From VRUE01 sp963822295 (lineage in GTDB: Bacteria; Actinomycetota; Thermoleophilia; Solirubrobacterales; 70-9), in the NCBI GenBank assembly GCA_963822295.1, contig CAWGHD010000002.1:2232001-2296000 (forward strand): DNA of 64,000 bases, read 5' to 3'. Position numbers and translations under genes: made by a program. The first letter of the stretch is position 1, and each line of letters opens with the position of its first letter. Below are positions 25,739 to 35,148 of this stretch, one piece after another. The notes under the pieces were generated by a model. That model saw only the letters and a program-made list of their open reading frames with translations, ran no database searches and was not told the DNA's origin.

Positions 25739-26670
25739 AGGTCTTCGTCGCGGGGGCGAGTGGTGTGATCGGCCGCCCCCTGGTCCGGCAACTGCTCGCC
25801 GCCGGTCACGAGGTCACGGGGACGACCAGGCAGGAGGAGCGGGCCGCGGAGCTGCGCGCCGACGGGGCGGCGGCGGTCGTCTGCGACGCCTTCGACGCCG
25901 CCGCGCTCGAGGCGGCCGTGAGGGCGGCCGAGCCCGAGGTCGTCGTCAACCAGCTGACCAGCCTGCCGCAGCGCTACGAGCCGAAAAAGCCGTCCTTCTA
26001 CGAGGCGACCGACCGGGTCCGGCGGGAGGGCGGCCGCAACCTGCTCGCCGCCGCGCGCGCCGCCGGGGCGCGGCGCTTCCTCACCCAGAGCATCTGCTTC
26101 CTCTACGCGCCGGAGGGCGACTGGGTCAAGGACGAGGGCGCCCGCCCCTACGACGACGCCCCCGGCCACTTCCGCTCCTCCGTCGAGACGCTGATCGGGC
26201 ACGAGCAGGAAGCGCTCGCCGCCGAGGGGATCGAGTCCCTCGTCCTGCGCTACGGCCAGTTCTACGGCCCGGACACCTACTGGGCGCCGGACGGCCACCT
26301 CGGGCAGGAGACACGCAAGCGCCGCTTCCCGATCGTCGGAGCCGGGACCGGGACCTTCTCCTTCCTCGCCATGGAGGACGCCGCCTCGTCGACCGTCGCC
26401 GCCCTCGACCGCGGCGGCCCCGGCATCTACAACGTCTGCGACGACGAGCCGGCCCCGATGCACGAGTGGCTGCCCGTCTACGCCGAGGCGCTCGGCGCGA
26501 AGCCGCCGCGGCGCGCCCCGCTCTGGCTGGCGAAGCTCGTCGCCGGCGGCGCCGTCGCCGAGCAGGCGGTCCAGCTGCGCGGGGCCTCCAACGCCAAGTT
26601 CAGGGCGAAGATGGACTGGGAGCCCCGCTACCCGAGCTGGCGCCAGGGTTTCCAAGAGGCGCTCGGCTAG
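25735..26670 (+). CDS. NAD-dependent epimerase/dehydratase (extended SDR)
   Basis: 311 residues from a TTG start overlapping the preceding stop. The Rossmann fold is clear: KVFVAGASGVIGRPLVRQLL with GxxGxxG, followed by acidic-end strand motifs. TQSICFLYAPEG replaces the usual catalytic Tyr region; the YxxxK motif of classic SDRs is not obvious. Substrate unknown: sugar-nucleotide, flavonoid-type or isoprenoid epimerases share this fold. Confidence 0.85.
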   Translation: MKVFVAGASGVIGRPLVRQLLAAGHEVTGTTRQEERAAELRADGAAAVVCDAFDAAALEAAVRAAEPEVVVNQLTSLPQRYEPKKPSFYEATDRVRREGGRNLLAAARAAGARRFLTQSICFLYAPEGDWVKDEGARPYDDAPGHFRSSVETLIGHEQEALAAEGIESLVLRYGQFYGPDTYWAPDGHLGQETRKRRFPIVGAGTGTFSFLAMEDAASSTVAALDRGGPGIYNVCDDEPAPMHEWLPVYAEALGAKPPRRAPLWLAKLVAGGAVAEQAVQLRGASNAKFRAKMDWEPRYPSWRQGFQEALG

Positions 26671-26678
26671 CTCCCATC

Positions 26679-26684
26679 TAGGAT
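26679..26684 (+). promoter_or_regulatory. -10 box TAGGAT, leaderless start of pyrE
   Basis: TAGGAT ends 7 nt before ATG 26692. No Shine-Dalgarno sequence is seen between them. Confidence 0.6.
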
Positions 26685-26691
26685 CAGCTGG

Positions 26692-27258
26692 ATGACCGAC
26701 CTCGACGCCTCCCGGGCCACCCTGCTCGCCGAGCTGCGCGCCCACTCGCTGGTGATCGGCGAGGTGACGCTGTCCAGCGGGGCGAAGGCCGAGTACTACG
26801 TCGACGCGCGCCGCGCGCTGCTCCGCCCCGCGGGCTTCCTCGCCGCCGGAGAGCTGATCGCGGCGGCGGCGTCCGACGCCGGCGCGGTCGCGGTCGGCGG
26901 TCCCGTGATGGCGGCGATCCCGCTCGCCTGCGCCGCGATCGCGGTGCCGGGAGGGGAGGGGCTGGTCGGGTTCTTCGTCCGCAAGGAGCGCAAGGAGCAC
27001 GGCCTGCAGCGCTGGGTCGAGGGGCCGGTCGAGCCCGGCGCCCGTTGCCTCGTGGTCGAGGACACGGTGACCAGCGGCGGCTCCACGGTCGGCGCCGTCG
27101 AGCGGATCCGGGAGCAGGGGCTGGAGATCGGCGCGGTGCTGGCCGTCGTCGACCGCCTCGCGGGCGGCGGCGAGCGGATCGAGGCCGCGGCCGCGGCGCC
27201 CTACCGCGCTCTGCTCACGATCGACGAGATCTACCCGGAGAGGCCCGACCGTGGCTGA
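26692..27258 (+). CDS. pyrE: orotate phosphoribosyltransferase
   Basis: 188 residues. PRPP-binding loop VVEDTVTSGGST, N-terminal TLSSGAKAEYYVDAR and FFVRKERKEHG (mobile loop) identify PyrE. It converts orotate and PRPP to OMP in UMP synthesis. No other pyr gene is near. The stop region overlaps the YceH gene by 8 nt. Confidence 0.95.
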   Translation: MTDLDASRATLLAELRAHSLVIGEVTLSSGAKAEYYVDARRALLRPAGFLAAGELIAAAASDAGAVAVGGPVMAAIPLACAAIAVPGGEGLVGFFVRKERKEHGLQRWVEGPVEPGARCLVVEDTVTSGGSTVGAVERIREQGLEIGAVLAVVDRLAGGGERIEAAAAAPYRALLTIDEIYPERPDRG

Positions 27259-27892
27259 GGCGCCCGACGCCGTCGAGATCCGCGTCGTCGGCTGCCTGAT
27301 CGAGAAGCAGCGGACGACGCCGGACGTCTACCCGCTCTCCCTCAACTCCCTGCGGCTGGCCTGCAACCAGTCCACCAACCGCGACCCGGTGGTCGACTAC
27401 GACGAGGAGACCGTGGTCGAGGCGCTGCGCCGGCTCGCCCTGCGCGGCTGGACCCGGCTCGCCAGCGGGCCCGGCGGGCGCGCCCGCAAGTACCGGCACC
27501 TGCTCGGGGAGGCACTCGAGCTGGACGCCGCCGAGGTCTCCCTGCTCGCCGTGCTGATGTTGCGCGGGCAGCAGACCCCGGGAGAGCTGAAGCAGCGCAG
27601 CGAGCGCCTGCATGCCTTCGCCGGCCTGGCGGAGGTCCACGCGACGCTCGACCGCCTGGTGGAGCGGGGCAGGGTCGCCCGGCATGCCCGCCGGCCCGGC
27701 CAGAAGGAGGACCGCTACGAGCAGCTGCTCGGCGGCAGCGCCGGCGAGGCGCCCGGCGGCGGAGCGATTTCGACGGCGCCCGACGGGGACTCTCCGCCGG
27801 CCTCGGGCGGCGACCGGCTGGGCCGGATCGAAGCCGAGCTGAGCGAGCTTCGCGAGCAGGTCGCGGCGCTCCGCGACGCGCTCGGCGAGTAG
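27251..27892 (+). CDS. YceH-family (DUF480) winged-helix protein
   Basis: 213 residues from GTG. The YceH signature is present: VGCLIEKQRTTPDVYPLSLNSL, NQSTNRDPVV, then LLAVLMLRGQQTPGELKQRS, forming two tandem winged-helix domains. The C-terminus ends in a coiled coil (LGRIEAELSELREQVAALRD). Family members are uncharacterised putative DNA-binding proteins. It overlaps pyrE by 8 nt. Confidence 0.93.
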   Translation: MAEAPDAVEIRVVGCLIEKQRTTPDVYPLSLNSLRLACNQSTNRDPVVDYDEETVVEALRRLALRGWTRLASGPGGRARKYRHLLGEALELDAAEVSLLAVLMLRGQQTPGELKQRSERLHAFAGLAEVHATLDRLVERGRVARHARRPGQKEDRYEQLLGGSAGEAPGGGAISTAPDGDSPPASGGDRLGRIEAELSELREQVAALRDALGE

Positions 27893-27922
27893 ACCCGGCG
27901 ACTCTCGACCCACCCTCAGCCC

Positions 27923-27957
27923 ATTTCCAAGCCAGTTGGAAATGTCGGCTTGACATT
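27923..27957. promoter_or_regulatory. two nested palindromes, putative operator
   Basis: ATTTCCAA-5-TTGGAAAT (27923-27943) and AATGTC-5-GACATT (27941-27957) are both perfect. The second overlaps the -35 box. This arrangement suits two regulators, or one dimer pair, controlling the secreted-protein cluster. Confidence 0.6.
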
Positions 27958-27978
27958 GTGAAAGGTGGCGTTTACAGT
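27950..27978 (+). promoter_or_regulatory. strong sigma-70-type promoter of the secreted cluster
   Basis: TTGACA (27950-27955), a 17-nt spacer and TACAGT (27973-27978). This is the best consensus promoter in the window. The predicted start is near 27985, giving a leader of about 110 nt before GTG 28094, with a small hairpin (CAGCC/GGCTG) and a GAGGAGAG ribosome site. Confidence 0.7.
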
Positions 27979-28093
27979 CGCCTGGCCCATTAGGGAACGG
28001 GCACGGGGTACAGGGAAACTGAGTCTCCAAGGGATCTGTGCAGCCAGGGAAAACGGCTGACCGGAGGGGGCTTCTGGGAACAGAGGAGAGAGT

Positions 28094-31039
28094 GTGAAGA
28101 ACGCGAAGTCGCGGCTCGTTCTATCGACTGCACGCGCTTGCTCGTGCCGAATTCTGCTCGGCGGTAGCTCGATCGACCGTGGCTCTCTCGTCACCTCCAC
28201 AGGGAGCGGTGCGCCCGCCAGTGCGCCCGCGGGCGGGAGCCTCGCCGTCCGCCTCGTCCTCCTCGGCCTGCTGATCGCCTCGCTCATCACCCTCGCCGCG
28301 CCACCGGCCCAGGGCGCCTACCTCCACACCACCATCGTCGGCGAATACGGGAAGGAAGGGCCGAAAGCCACCGGCACCGGAAACGGCTGCCGACTCGCGT
28401 GGCACGAGTCCAGCGACCGCCTCTTCCTCTACTCGGACACGAAAATCTATGGCCTGCAGAGGACCGCCCCCGGCTCCGTCACCCCGCTCGGCGGCGGCTT
28501 CCCGATCAGCCTCCCCGGCATCGGCAGCTCCTGCGGCGACCGCGACATGGCCGTCGACAACTCGGGGACGGCCTCCAACGGCAACCTCTACGTCGTCCCC
28601 TCGAGCCCCTCCACGGTCTACGGCTACAACTCGACGGGCAGCGCCCTCGCGTCTCCCTGGCCGGTCAGCTCCGGCGGCGGCGAAACCTGCGGGGTATCGG
28701 TCGGCAACAACGGCAACGTCTTCGCCGGCGTCTACAGCCTCAACCAGATCAAGCAGTTCACTTCGGCGGGCGCTCCGGCCGGGTCATTCAACTTCCCGGA
28801 AGTGCTCTGCAAGATCGAGGTCGACCCGTCGAACAACGACGTCTTCGTCCAGCCCTACGGCGGCGGCCCGATCATCAAGCACACGGCGTCGAGCGGCTAC
28901 TCGGAAAAAATCACCTTCCCGGCGTCCGGCGACGGCAACGCCTCCCTGGCGGTGAATGCCGCGCAGAACCGGATCTACGTCGGCAACGGCGGCCAGATCA
29001 AAGCGTATGACACCGACAGCGCCTCGCTGCTGGAGACGGTCAGCACCGGCGGCAGTGTCGCCGACGTCGAGGTCGAGGAATCCACCGACACCCTCTTCGT
29101 ATCCGGCTCCGGCGCGATCAAGGAAATCTCCGGCGCGATCGTCCCGGACGTGACCACCGGCAACCCCGAAGGCAACAGCAAAGTCACCGGCTCGTTCGAT
29201 CCCGCGGGGGGCGGCGAAGTGACCGAATGCTATTTCGAATTCGGCACCACCACCTCCTACGGCACGAAAGAGCCCTGCAGCCCCGCCGGCCCATATCCCG
29301 GCCCGGGCGTCCAGGCGGTCACCGCCAACCTGCCCGGTCTGCTCGGCGAGCAGACCTACAACTACCGCCTCGTCGCCCATAACGCCAACGGCAAAAACGT
29401 CGGCGGCAACAAAACGATCACCCCCCACTACGTCGAAGGCCTGGCGACCGACGATGCGGAAAACGTCACCCGCACCGCCGCCAAAATGAAAGCCCACTTC
29501 GAAGGCAACGGGGAAGAAACCTTCTACTACTTCGAGTGGGGCACGACGACCGCGTACGGCACCAAAAGCGCCGTCCCGCCGGGACCGAGCAAAGGCAGCC
29601 CGGTCGGGCCGACCAACCTCGACTTCGACGCCACCGGCCTCCTGCCGGACACGACCTACAACTACCGCGTCGTCGCCACCAACCCGAAAGGCGTCAGCCC
29701 GGGCAACAACAAAACCTTCAAAACGCTGCCGGCCGTCCAGAGCCTGACCACGGGGAGCGCGACCAACATCACCGCGGTCAGCGCCACCCTCAACGGCTCC
29801 TACAACGGCGACGGCGACGCGACGAGCTACCACTACGAGTACGGGAAAACGATGGCCCTCGGCCAGACCACGGCCCCCCAGAACGCCGGGCCCGCCGTCG
29901 GCGCCACCCAGCTCCCGGCCAACGTCTCCGGGCTGACGCTCGACACGATCTACTACTACCGCGTCGTCGCCACCAACAGCCTCGGGACGACCAAAGGCAC
30001 GATCCAGAACTTCAACACCAAAAAAGCCGTCGAGAACCTGGTCACCAAACCGGCGACCAGCATCGACGACGAGACGATCACGCTCAACGCGGAATTCGAG
30101 GGAACCGGTCTCGCGACCAGCTTCTACTTCGAATACGGGCCGACGACGTCCTACGGCCAGGTCAGCGAGGAAGCGCCCGGGACCCCCGCCGGCGTGACGA
30201 CCGGAGCGACGCCGGTGTCGAGTGAGATCGACGAGTTCGAAGGCTTCACCACCTACCACTACCGGGTCGTCGCGACCAACGTCAACGGGACCACGGTCGG
30301 AAACGACGAAACCTTCCAGACGCCGGAAACGCCCCTACCGGAGGTGGACAACACCGCCGTCTCGGGTGTCACCTCCAACGCGGCGACATTCAGCGCCGTG
30401 ATCAACCCGAACCACTGGCCCACCGTCTACCTCTTCGAGTGGGGGCAGAGCACCGCCTACGGAAGCGAGACCCTGATCGGGAACCCGATCGACGGCCTCG
30501 ACAACCAGGGCGTCCCGGTCCAGGCGACCGTGGGCAACCTCACCCCGGGCGTGCGCTACCACTTCCGGATCGTCGCGATCAACTTCGCCGGCGTCACCAA
30601 CGGGCCCGACCTCACCTTCGTGACCCCCGGGGTACCGAGGATCGAAGAGTCGTCGGCCTCGGCGATCACCCAGACGACGGCTCGCCTCAGCGCCCTGGCA
30701 TCCGGCTCGGGCAGCCCGACGAACATGCGCTTCGAATACGGGCCCACCGGCTCCTACGGCCTCAGCACGAGCCCGTCGCCGATCGGCGACGGGCTCCAGA
30801 CCACCCTCACCGAGGCGGACCTCAGCGGGCTCACCCCCGGCACGACCTACCACTACCGCGCGGTGGGGACCAACGCGGTCGGCACGACCCACGGGCTGGA
30901 TCAGACGTTCACGACCCAGCCCAAGCCCGAAGACAAGGTCCAGCCCCCCCCGCCCGTCAAATGCAAGAAGGGCTTCGTGAAGCGCAAAGGGAAATGCGTG
31001 AAACGCAAGAGGGCCAAGAAGAAGAAGCGGAATGGTTGA
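28094..31039 (+). CDS. large secreted repeat protein, family A (A1)
   Basis: 981 residues from GTG. An unusually long N-terminal region (about 48 residues) precedes the signal helix (AVRLVLLGLLIASLITLAAP, cleavage near AQGA). Residues about 76-345 look like a beta-propeller with repeated YVGNGGQIKAYD-like blades. Then six Fn3-like repeats each carry a Tyr/Phe-Glu-x-Gly-x-Thr-x-x-Tyr-Gly signature (YFEFGTTTSYG, YFEWGTTTAYG and so on). The C-terminus is CKKGFVKRKGKC plus a Lys/Arg run. Likely cell-surface or cell-wall attached. First gene of a five-gene family A/B series. Confidence 0.85.
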   Translation: MKNAKSRLVLSTARACSCRILLGGSSIDRGSLVTSTGSGAPASAPAGGSLAVRLVLLGLLIASLITLAAPPAQGAYLHTTIVGEYGKEGPKATGTGNGCRLAWHESSDRLFLYSDTKIYGLQRTAPGSVTPLGGGFPISLPGIGSSCGDRDMAVDNSGTASNGNLYVVPSSPSTVYGYNSTGSALASPWPVSSGGGETCGVSVGNNGNVFAGVYSLNQIKQFTSAGAPAGSFNFPEVLCKIEVDPSNNDVFVQPYGGGPIIKHTASSGYSEKITFPASGDGNASLAVNAAQNRIYVGNGGQIKAYDTDSASLLETVSTGGSVADVEVEESTDTLFVSGSGAIKEISGAIVPDVTTGNPEGNSKVTGSFDPAGGGEVTECYFEFGTTTSYGTKEPCSPAGPYPGPGVQAVTANLPGLLGEQTYNYRLVAHNANGKNVGGNKTITPHYVEGLATDDAENVTRTAAKMKAHFEGNGEETFYYFEWGTTTAYGTKSAVPPGPSKGSPVGPTNLDFDATGLLPDTTYNYRVVATNPKGVSPGNNKTFKTLPAVQSLTTGSATNITAVSATLNGSYNGDGDATSYHYEYGKTMALGQTTAPQNAGPAVGATQLPANVSGLTLDTIYYYRVVATNSLGTTKGTIQNFNTKKAVENLVTKPATSIDDETITLNAEFEGTGLATSFYFEYGPTTSYGQVSEEAPGTPAGVTTGATPVSSEIDEFEGFTTYHYRVVATNVNGTTVGNDETFQTPETPLPEVDNTAVSGVTSNAATFSAVINPNHWPTVYLFEWGQSTAYGSETLIGNPIDGLDNQGVPVQATVGNLTPGVRYHFRIVAINFAGVTNGPDLTFVTPGVPRIEESSASAITQTTARLSALASGSGSPTNMRFEYGPTGSYGLSTSPSPIGDGLQTTLTEADLSGLTPGTTYHYRAVGTNAVGTTHGLDQTFTTQPKPEDKVQPPPPVKCKKGFVKRKGKCVKRKRAKKKKRNG

Positions 31040-31064
31040 GCAGATGACGAGACAGGGAGAGACA

Positions 31065-34000
31065 GTGGCAAACAGGGAAACGGCGCGGCTCGTCCGCACC
31101 ACCGCGGGCGCGGCGATCGTCGCCGCGCTGCTCAGCCTCGCCTGGCTGGCGCTGATGGCGCCGTCGGCGAACGCCGCCTACAGCCACAACGTGGTCGAAA
31201 AAACGTTCGAGACGGATTGCGACTCGCCGAACCCGGAAGGCCATATCGAGGACATGGCGATCCATGAGGCGACGGAAACGATCTACGTCTTCTGCGCCGG
31301 GATCGGCCAATCCGGGCAGGGCGGCAAGATCCTCAAGTACAACTTCAACGGGAACACGAGCGAATTCACCGCCAACGTCCCCTATGTGACCGGCAACGCG
31401 ATAACCGCGAACCCGGCATCCGCGTCGGGGAGCCTCGGACCGGGCTTCTCGGGCGTCCACATCGCCGTCGACAACTCCGGCGGCCAGAGCGACGGCTACA
31501 TCTACGTCATCTCGGGGGGTAGCGAAAACCTCGACGTCTTCAAGCCGAGCGGCGAATACTCGGCTTCGAAGGTCCAGCCCTACTGCGCCGGCTCGCCCTA
31601 TGACGTCGACATCGGCGACGACGGCTTCGTGTACTTCGTCTACGGCGGCTACTGCGCCAGGGTCTCGAAGTACAGCCCCTCCCTGGAAGAGGTGGGCCGT
31701 TTCCACATCCGCCAGCACGAGCCGAGCGTCTTCACCACGGGCTCGAAACTCGCGGCCGACAACGACGGCGCTCTCTGGCTGATCAGCCCCAACCAGCTCT
31801 TCAAGGTCGAGAACGACCAGTTCGCCACCCAGTTCCCGGCCAGCCCGCTGGGCTCGGACATGGACAGCATCGAGGCGGAGCTCTCACCGTACGTGCCGTT
31901 CCCGCTCCTGCAGGGGACCGACGTCCTCGCGCCCGACGTGGACTGGACCGACAACGACCTCTACGTCAACCGCGGCAACCGCATCGAGACCTACAGCCAG
32001 GGCACGGCGGAAGAGCCGCCCTACCAGAACGCCCCGACCTTCGGGACGGGGCCCCTGGTCAACTCGTCCTCGATGATCCTGACCTCCGACCACCGTGTAC
32101 TCGCCTCGACCGAAGGCCACAAAGTGGTCAGGTTCGGTCCCGGCGCGATCCTCCCGGATGTCAAAACCCACGTGGCCGACATCGACGACATCGGGCACAC
32201 CGGCGCGACCCTGACCGGAAACGTCAAACTCGCCGGCGGCGGCGCGGTCACGGCCTGCGAGCTGCAGATCGGCACCGCCCCCGGCGTCTACTCGCTGCCG
32301 CCGATCCCCTGCACCCCGCCCGCCTTCGCCACGGACAGTGGAGTCAGCGCCTCGCCGAGCGGCCTGACCACCGGCACGACCTACCACTACAGGTTCAAAG
32401 CGACCAACGCCAGCGGCTCAAACGTCGGCATCAACCGCAGTTTCACCCCGGCCTTCGTGCTCAAAGTGCAGACCCTGCCGGCGACCGGCATCGAGCAGAA
32501 CAAAGCGACGCTCCAGGGCTCGTTCGACCCGGACGGGATCAGCACCTCGTATTACTTCGAGTACGGAGTCTCGACCAACTACGGACAGCAGACCACCCCG
32601 GTCGTCTACGGCTCCACCCCGGGCAACGCCGTCGTCGGCACCCAGCTGACCGGCCTGCCCGCGGGCAAGGTCTTCAACTACCGGATCGTCGCCAGCAACG
32701 TCAACGGCACGACCAAAGGCCCGAACCTCACATTCCGGACCGCGTCACCGCCGGATGTGACGGGTCTGCGGGCGAGCGACCTGACCGCCAGCTCGGCCGT
32801 CCTGCACGCGAAAATCAATCCGGTCGGCTACGCGACCACCTACCGCTTCGAGTACGGGACCAGCCCGGAATACGGCCAGGAGATCCCGATCCCGGATGCG
32901 GCGGTCGGCGCCGGCACCACGCCGGTCTCCGTCCAGCAGACGCTGACGAACCTGCAGCCGGGCTTCACCTATCACTACCGCGTGGTCGCCACCAATCAGT
33001 GGGGCAGCACCACCACCTCCGACACCACCTTCGACTACTCGCCGCCGTCCTGCCCGAACGATCACATCCGCCAGCAGACCGGCGCCAGCTACCTGCCGGA
33101 CTGCCGTGCCTACGAGCTCGTCTCGCCGGCGGCCGCCGGCTCGGTGCAGCTCTACCCGGGTGAGGAGATGCGCGCCCTGGCCGGAGGGGGACAGAACCCG
33201 TATGCGGAGCTCGCGAACTGGGTCCAGAACGACGGCCTGGCGACATCCCCGTCGCGACTCGCCTTCCTCGGCCTGGCCGGGACGATCGACGGGCTGCGCG
33301 CCCCGAACGTCCTGATCCCGGACACCTACATCTCGACCCGGACCAGCACGGGTTGGACCACGACGCTGCCCGGCATCGACGACAGCTTCGGCCAGCCGTA
33401 CGGAAAGCAGTGCTCGGACTCGATGGATCTCTGCATCGATCACAGCGCCTCGCTGAGCGGCGAAGGCACCAACCGGGCGCCGTACCTCTACACGGTCGAG
33501 GGCGTGTTCAAGGGGCGCCTCCCCACGAACGTCGGAATCATCAAAGGCGGCCTCGACGCGCTCGGCTACAAACGGCTCTCGCCGAACTTCAACCACTACT
33601 TCTTCTCGTCGAACGCCTACGAAGGGTTCCAGTCGACGCCGGGGGCCGCGTTCGCCCCGGGCGGCCTGACCAGCGGCGCCGGGTCGGCATACGACAACGA
33701 CCTCTCCGAGCGGACCGTGTCGCTGATCTCGAAGCTGAACAACGGGGAAGACATCCCGCAGAACGGCTCGATCCCGGGCAACGGCTCGATCGCATACGCG
33801 ATGGAGATCCCGGCGGTGTCGACCAGCGGCTCGCACGTCCTGCTCTCGACCAAATCGGGCCCCGACGGCCCCTACAGGCTGTACATGCGGGTCGGCGGCG
33901 GCACCGGGGTGACCTACGAGGTGACCCCGCCCGGCACCGAAGCGACCGAGTTCGTCGGCATGACCCGCGACGGGGGAGAGGTGCTCTTCACCACCCCCGC

Positions 34001-35123
34001 GGCGCTCGAAGGCGACGACAAAGACACCGCCGTCGACCTCTACCTCTGGAGAGAAGCCGACGAGTCGCTCACGCGCCTCTCGAAAGCCCCGGGCGAACAG
34101 GCCCTCGGCAAAGAGGGCAACAAAACCGCCTGCGGCGCCACCTGGACCGCCGGCTGCAACGTCCAGCCGCTCGATCCGGAACGGCGCTGGGCGGTCGAAC
34201 TCGAAATCCCGCCGGGCAACCCCGGGGTCCCGTACCTGAGCATGAATGGGATCGACGACGTGTTCGCCGACGACAGCGGCGACGTCTACTTCTACTCACC
34301 GGAGCAGCTCGACGCGACGAACTTCGGGATCCCCGGACAGCGGAACCTGTACCTCTACCGGAACGGGTCAGTGCGCCTCGTCGCGATCTTCGACACCGGC
34401 ACGACGATCGAACGGATGCAGATCTCCTCCGACGGGTCGCACGCCGCGATGGTGACGAAATCGAACCTCACCTCCTACGACAACGACGGGTTCCGTCAGA
34501 TGTACACACTCGACGCGGACTCGGGCGCGATTCGCTGCGCGTCCTGCCTGCCCAGCGGCCAGCCGCCGAGCGCGCACATCCAGGCCAGCCACGGCGGCCC
34601 GTTCATGTCCGACGACGGTCGCGCCTTCTTCACGACCAAAGACCGGCTCGTGCCGCGCGACAACAACGGCGTCATCCTCGACGTCTACGAGTACGTCGAC
34701 GGCCGGCCGCAGCTGATCTCCTCCGGCCTCAGCGCGCGTGACTTCACGGGCCAGAGCGAAACGCTCGGCCTCTTCACCGTGCCCCAGAACACCGGCCTCG
34801 AGTCGGTCAGCGCCGACGGGACCGACGTGTTCTTCTCCACCTTCGACACGCTCGTCGACGGCGATCAGAACGGGGAGTTCGTCAAGTTCTACGACGCCCG
34901 CACCGGCGGAGGCTTCGCCGAAGACCCGGTCCTCGCCCCGTGCGCGGCGGCGGACGAGTGCCACGGCGTCGACAGCTCGGCGCCCGCCCCGCCGCCCCAG
35001 GTCTCGAGCACGAATCTGGGGAACGGCGGCAACGTGAAGTCGCAGGCAAAGAAGAAAAAGAAGAAGGGCAAGAAGAAAAAGAAGAAGTCCAAGCGCAAGA
35101 ACTCGAGGCGCGGCAATGGTTGA
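31065..35123 (+). CDS. large secreted repeat protein, family A (A2)
   Basis: 1352 residues from GTG 31065, which has a GGGAG ribosome site. An in-frame ATG at 31032 overlaps the previous stop and may be used instead. Signal peptide ends ANA|AYS. N-terminal propeller-like region, three Fn3-like repeats (YYFEYGVSTNYG, YRFEYGTSPEYG and a diverged one), then CPNDHIRQQ/LPDCRAYELVSP introducing a second, TolB-like propeller. The end has APCAAADECHG and a very Lys-rich tail (KKKKKKGKKKKKKSKRK). Probably a surface protein; no enzymatic motif seen. Confidence 0.85.
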   Translation: MANRETARLVRTTAGAAIVAALLSLAWLALMAPSANAAYSHNVVEKTFETDCDSPNPEGHIEDMAIHEATETIYVFCAGIGQSGQGGKILKYNFNGNTSEFTANVPYVTGNAITANPASASGSLGPGFSGVHIAVDNSGGQSDGYIYVISGGSENLDVFKPSGEYSASKVQPYCAGSPYDVDIGDDGFVYFVYGGYCARVSKYSPSLEEVGRFHIRQHEPSVFTTGSKLAADNDGALWLISPNQLFKVENDQFATQFPASPLGSDMDSIEAELSPYVPFPLLQGTDVLAPDVDWTDNDLYVNRGNRIETYSQGTAEEPPYQNAPTFGTGPLVNSSSMILTSDHRVLASTEGHKVVRFGPGAILPDVKTHVADIDDIGHTGATLTGNVKLAGGGAVTACELQIGTAPGVYSLPPIPCTPPAFATDSGVSASPSGLTTGTTYHYRFKATNASGSNVGINRSFTPAFVLKVQTLPATGIEQNKATLQGSFDPDGISTSYYFEYGVSTNYGQQTTPVVYGSTPGNAVVGTQLTGLPAGKVFNYRIVASNVNGTTKGPNLTFRTASPPDVTGLRASDLTASSAVLHAKINPVGYATTYRFEYGTSPEYGQEIPIPDAAVGAGTTPVSVQQTLTNLQPGFTYHYRVVATNQWGSTTTSDTTFDYSPPSCPNDHIRQQTGASYLPDCRAYELVSPAAAGSVQLYPGEEMRALAGGGQNPYAELANWVQNDGLATSPSRLAFLGLAGTIDGLRAPNVLIPDTYISTRTSTGWTTTLPGIDDSFGQPYGKQCSDSMDLCIDHSASLSGEGTNRAPYLYTVEGVFKGRLPTNVGIIKGGLDALGYKRLSPNFNHYFFSSNAYEGFQSTPGAAFAPGGLTSGAGSAYDNDLSERTVSLISKLNNGEDIPQNGSIPGNGSIAYAMEIPAVSTSGSHVLLSTKSGPDGPYRLYMRVGGGTGVTYEVTPPGTEATEFVGMTRDGGEVLFTTPAALEGDDKDTAVDLYLWREADESLTRLSKAPGEQALGKEGNKTACGATWTAGCNVQPLDPERRWAVELEIPPGNPGVPYLSMNGIDDVFADDSGDVYFYSPEQLDATNFGIPGQRNLYLYRNGSVRLVAIFDTGTTIERMQISSDGSHAAMVTKSNLTSYDNDGFRQMYTLDADSGAIRCASCLPSGQPPSAHIQASHGGPFMSDDGRAFFTTKDRLVPRDNNGVILDVYEYVDGRPQLISSGLSARDFTGQSETLGLFTVPQNTGLESVSADGTDVFFSTFDTLVDGDQNGEFVKFYDARTGGGFAEDPVLAPCAAADECHGVDSSAPAPPPQVSSTNLGNGGNVKSQAKKKKKKGKKKKKKSKRKNSRRGNG

Positions 35124-35148
35124 TCGGCGGAGCAACGAGGAGAAGAGA

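Noticed and set aside
27985..28093. riboswitch (c-di-GMP type) in the leader
   Set aside because: Some A-rich loops and a CAGCC/GGCTG stem exist, but the conserved core of known classes is absent.
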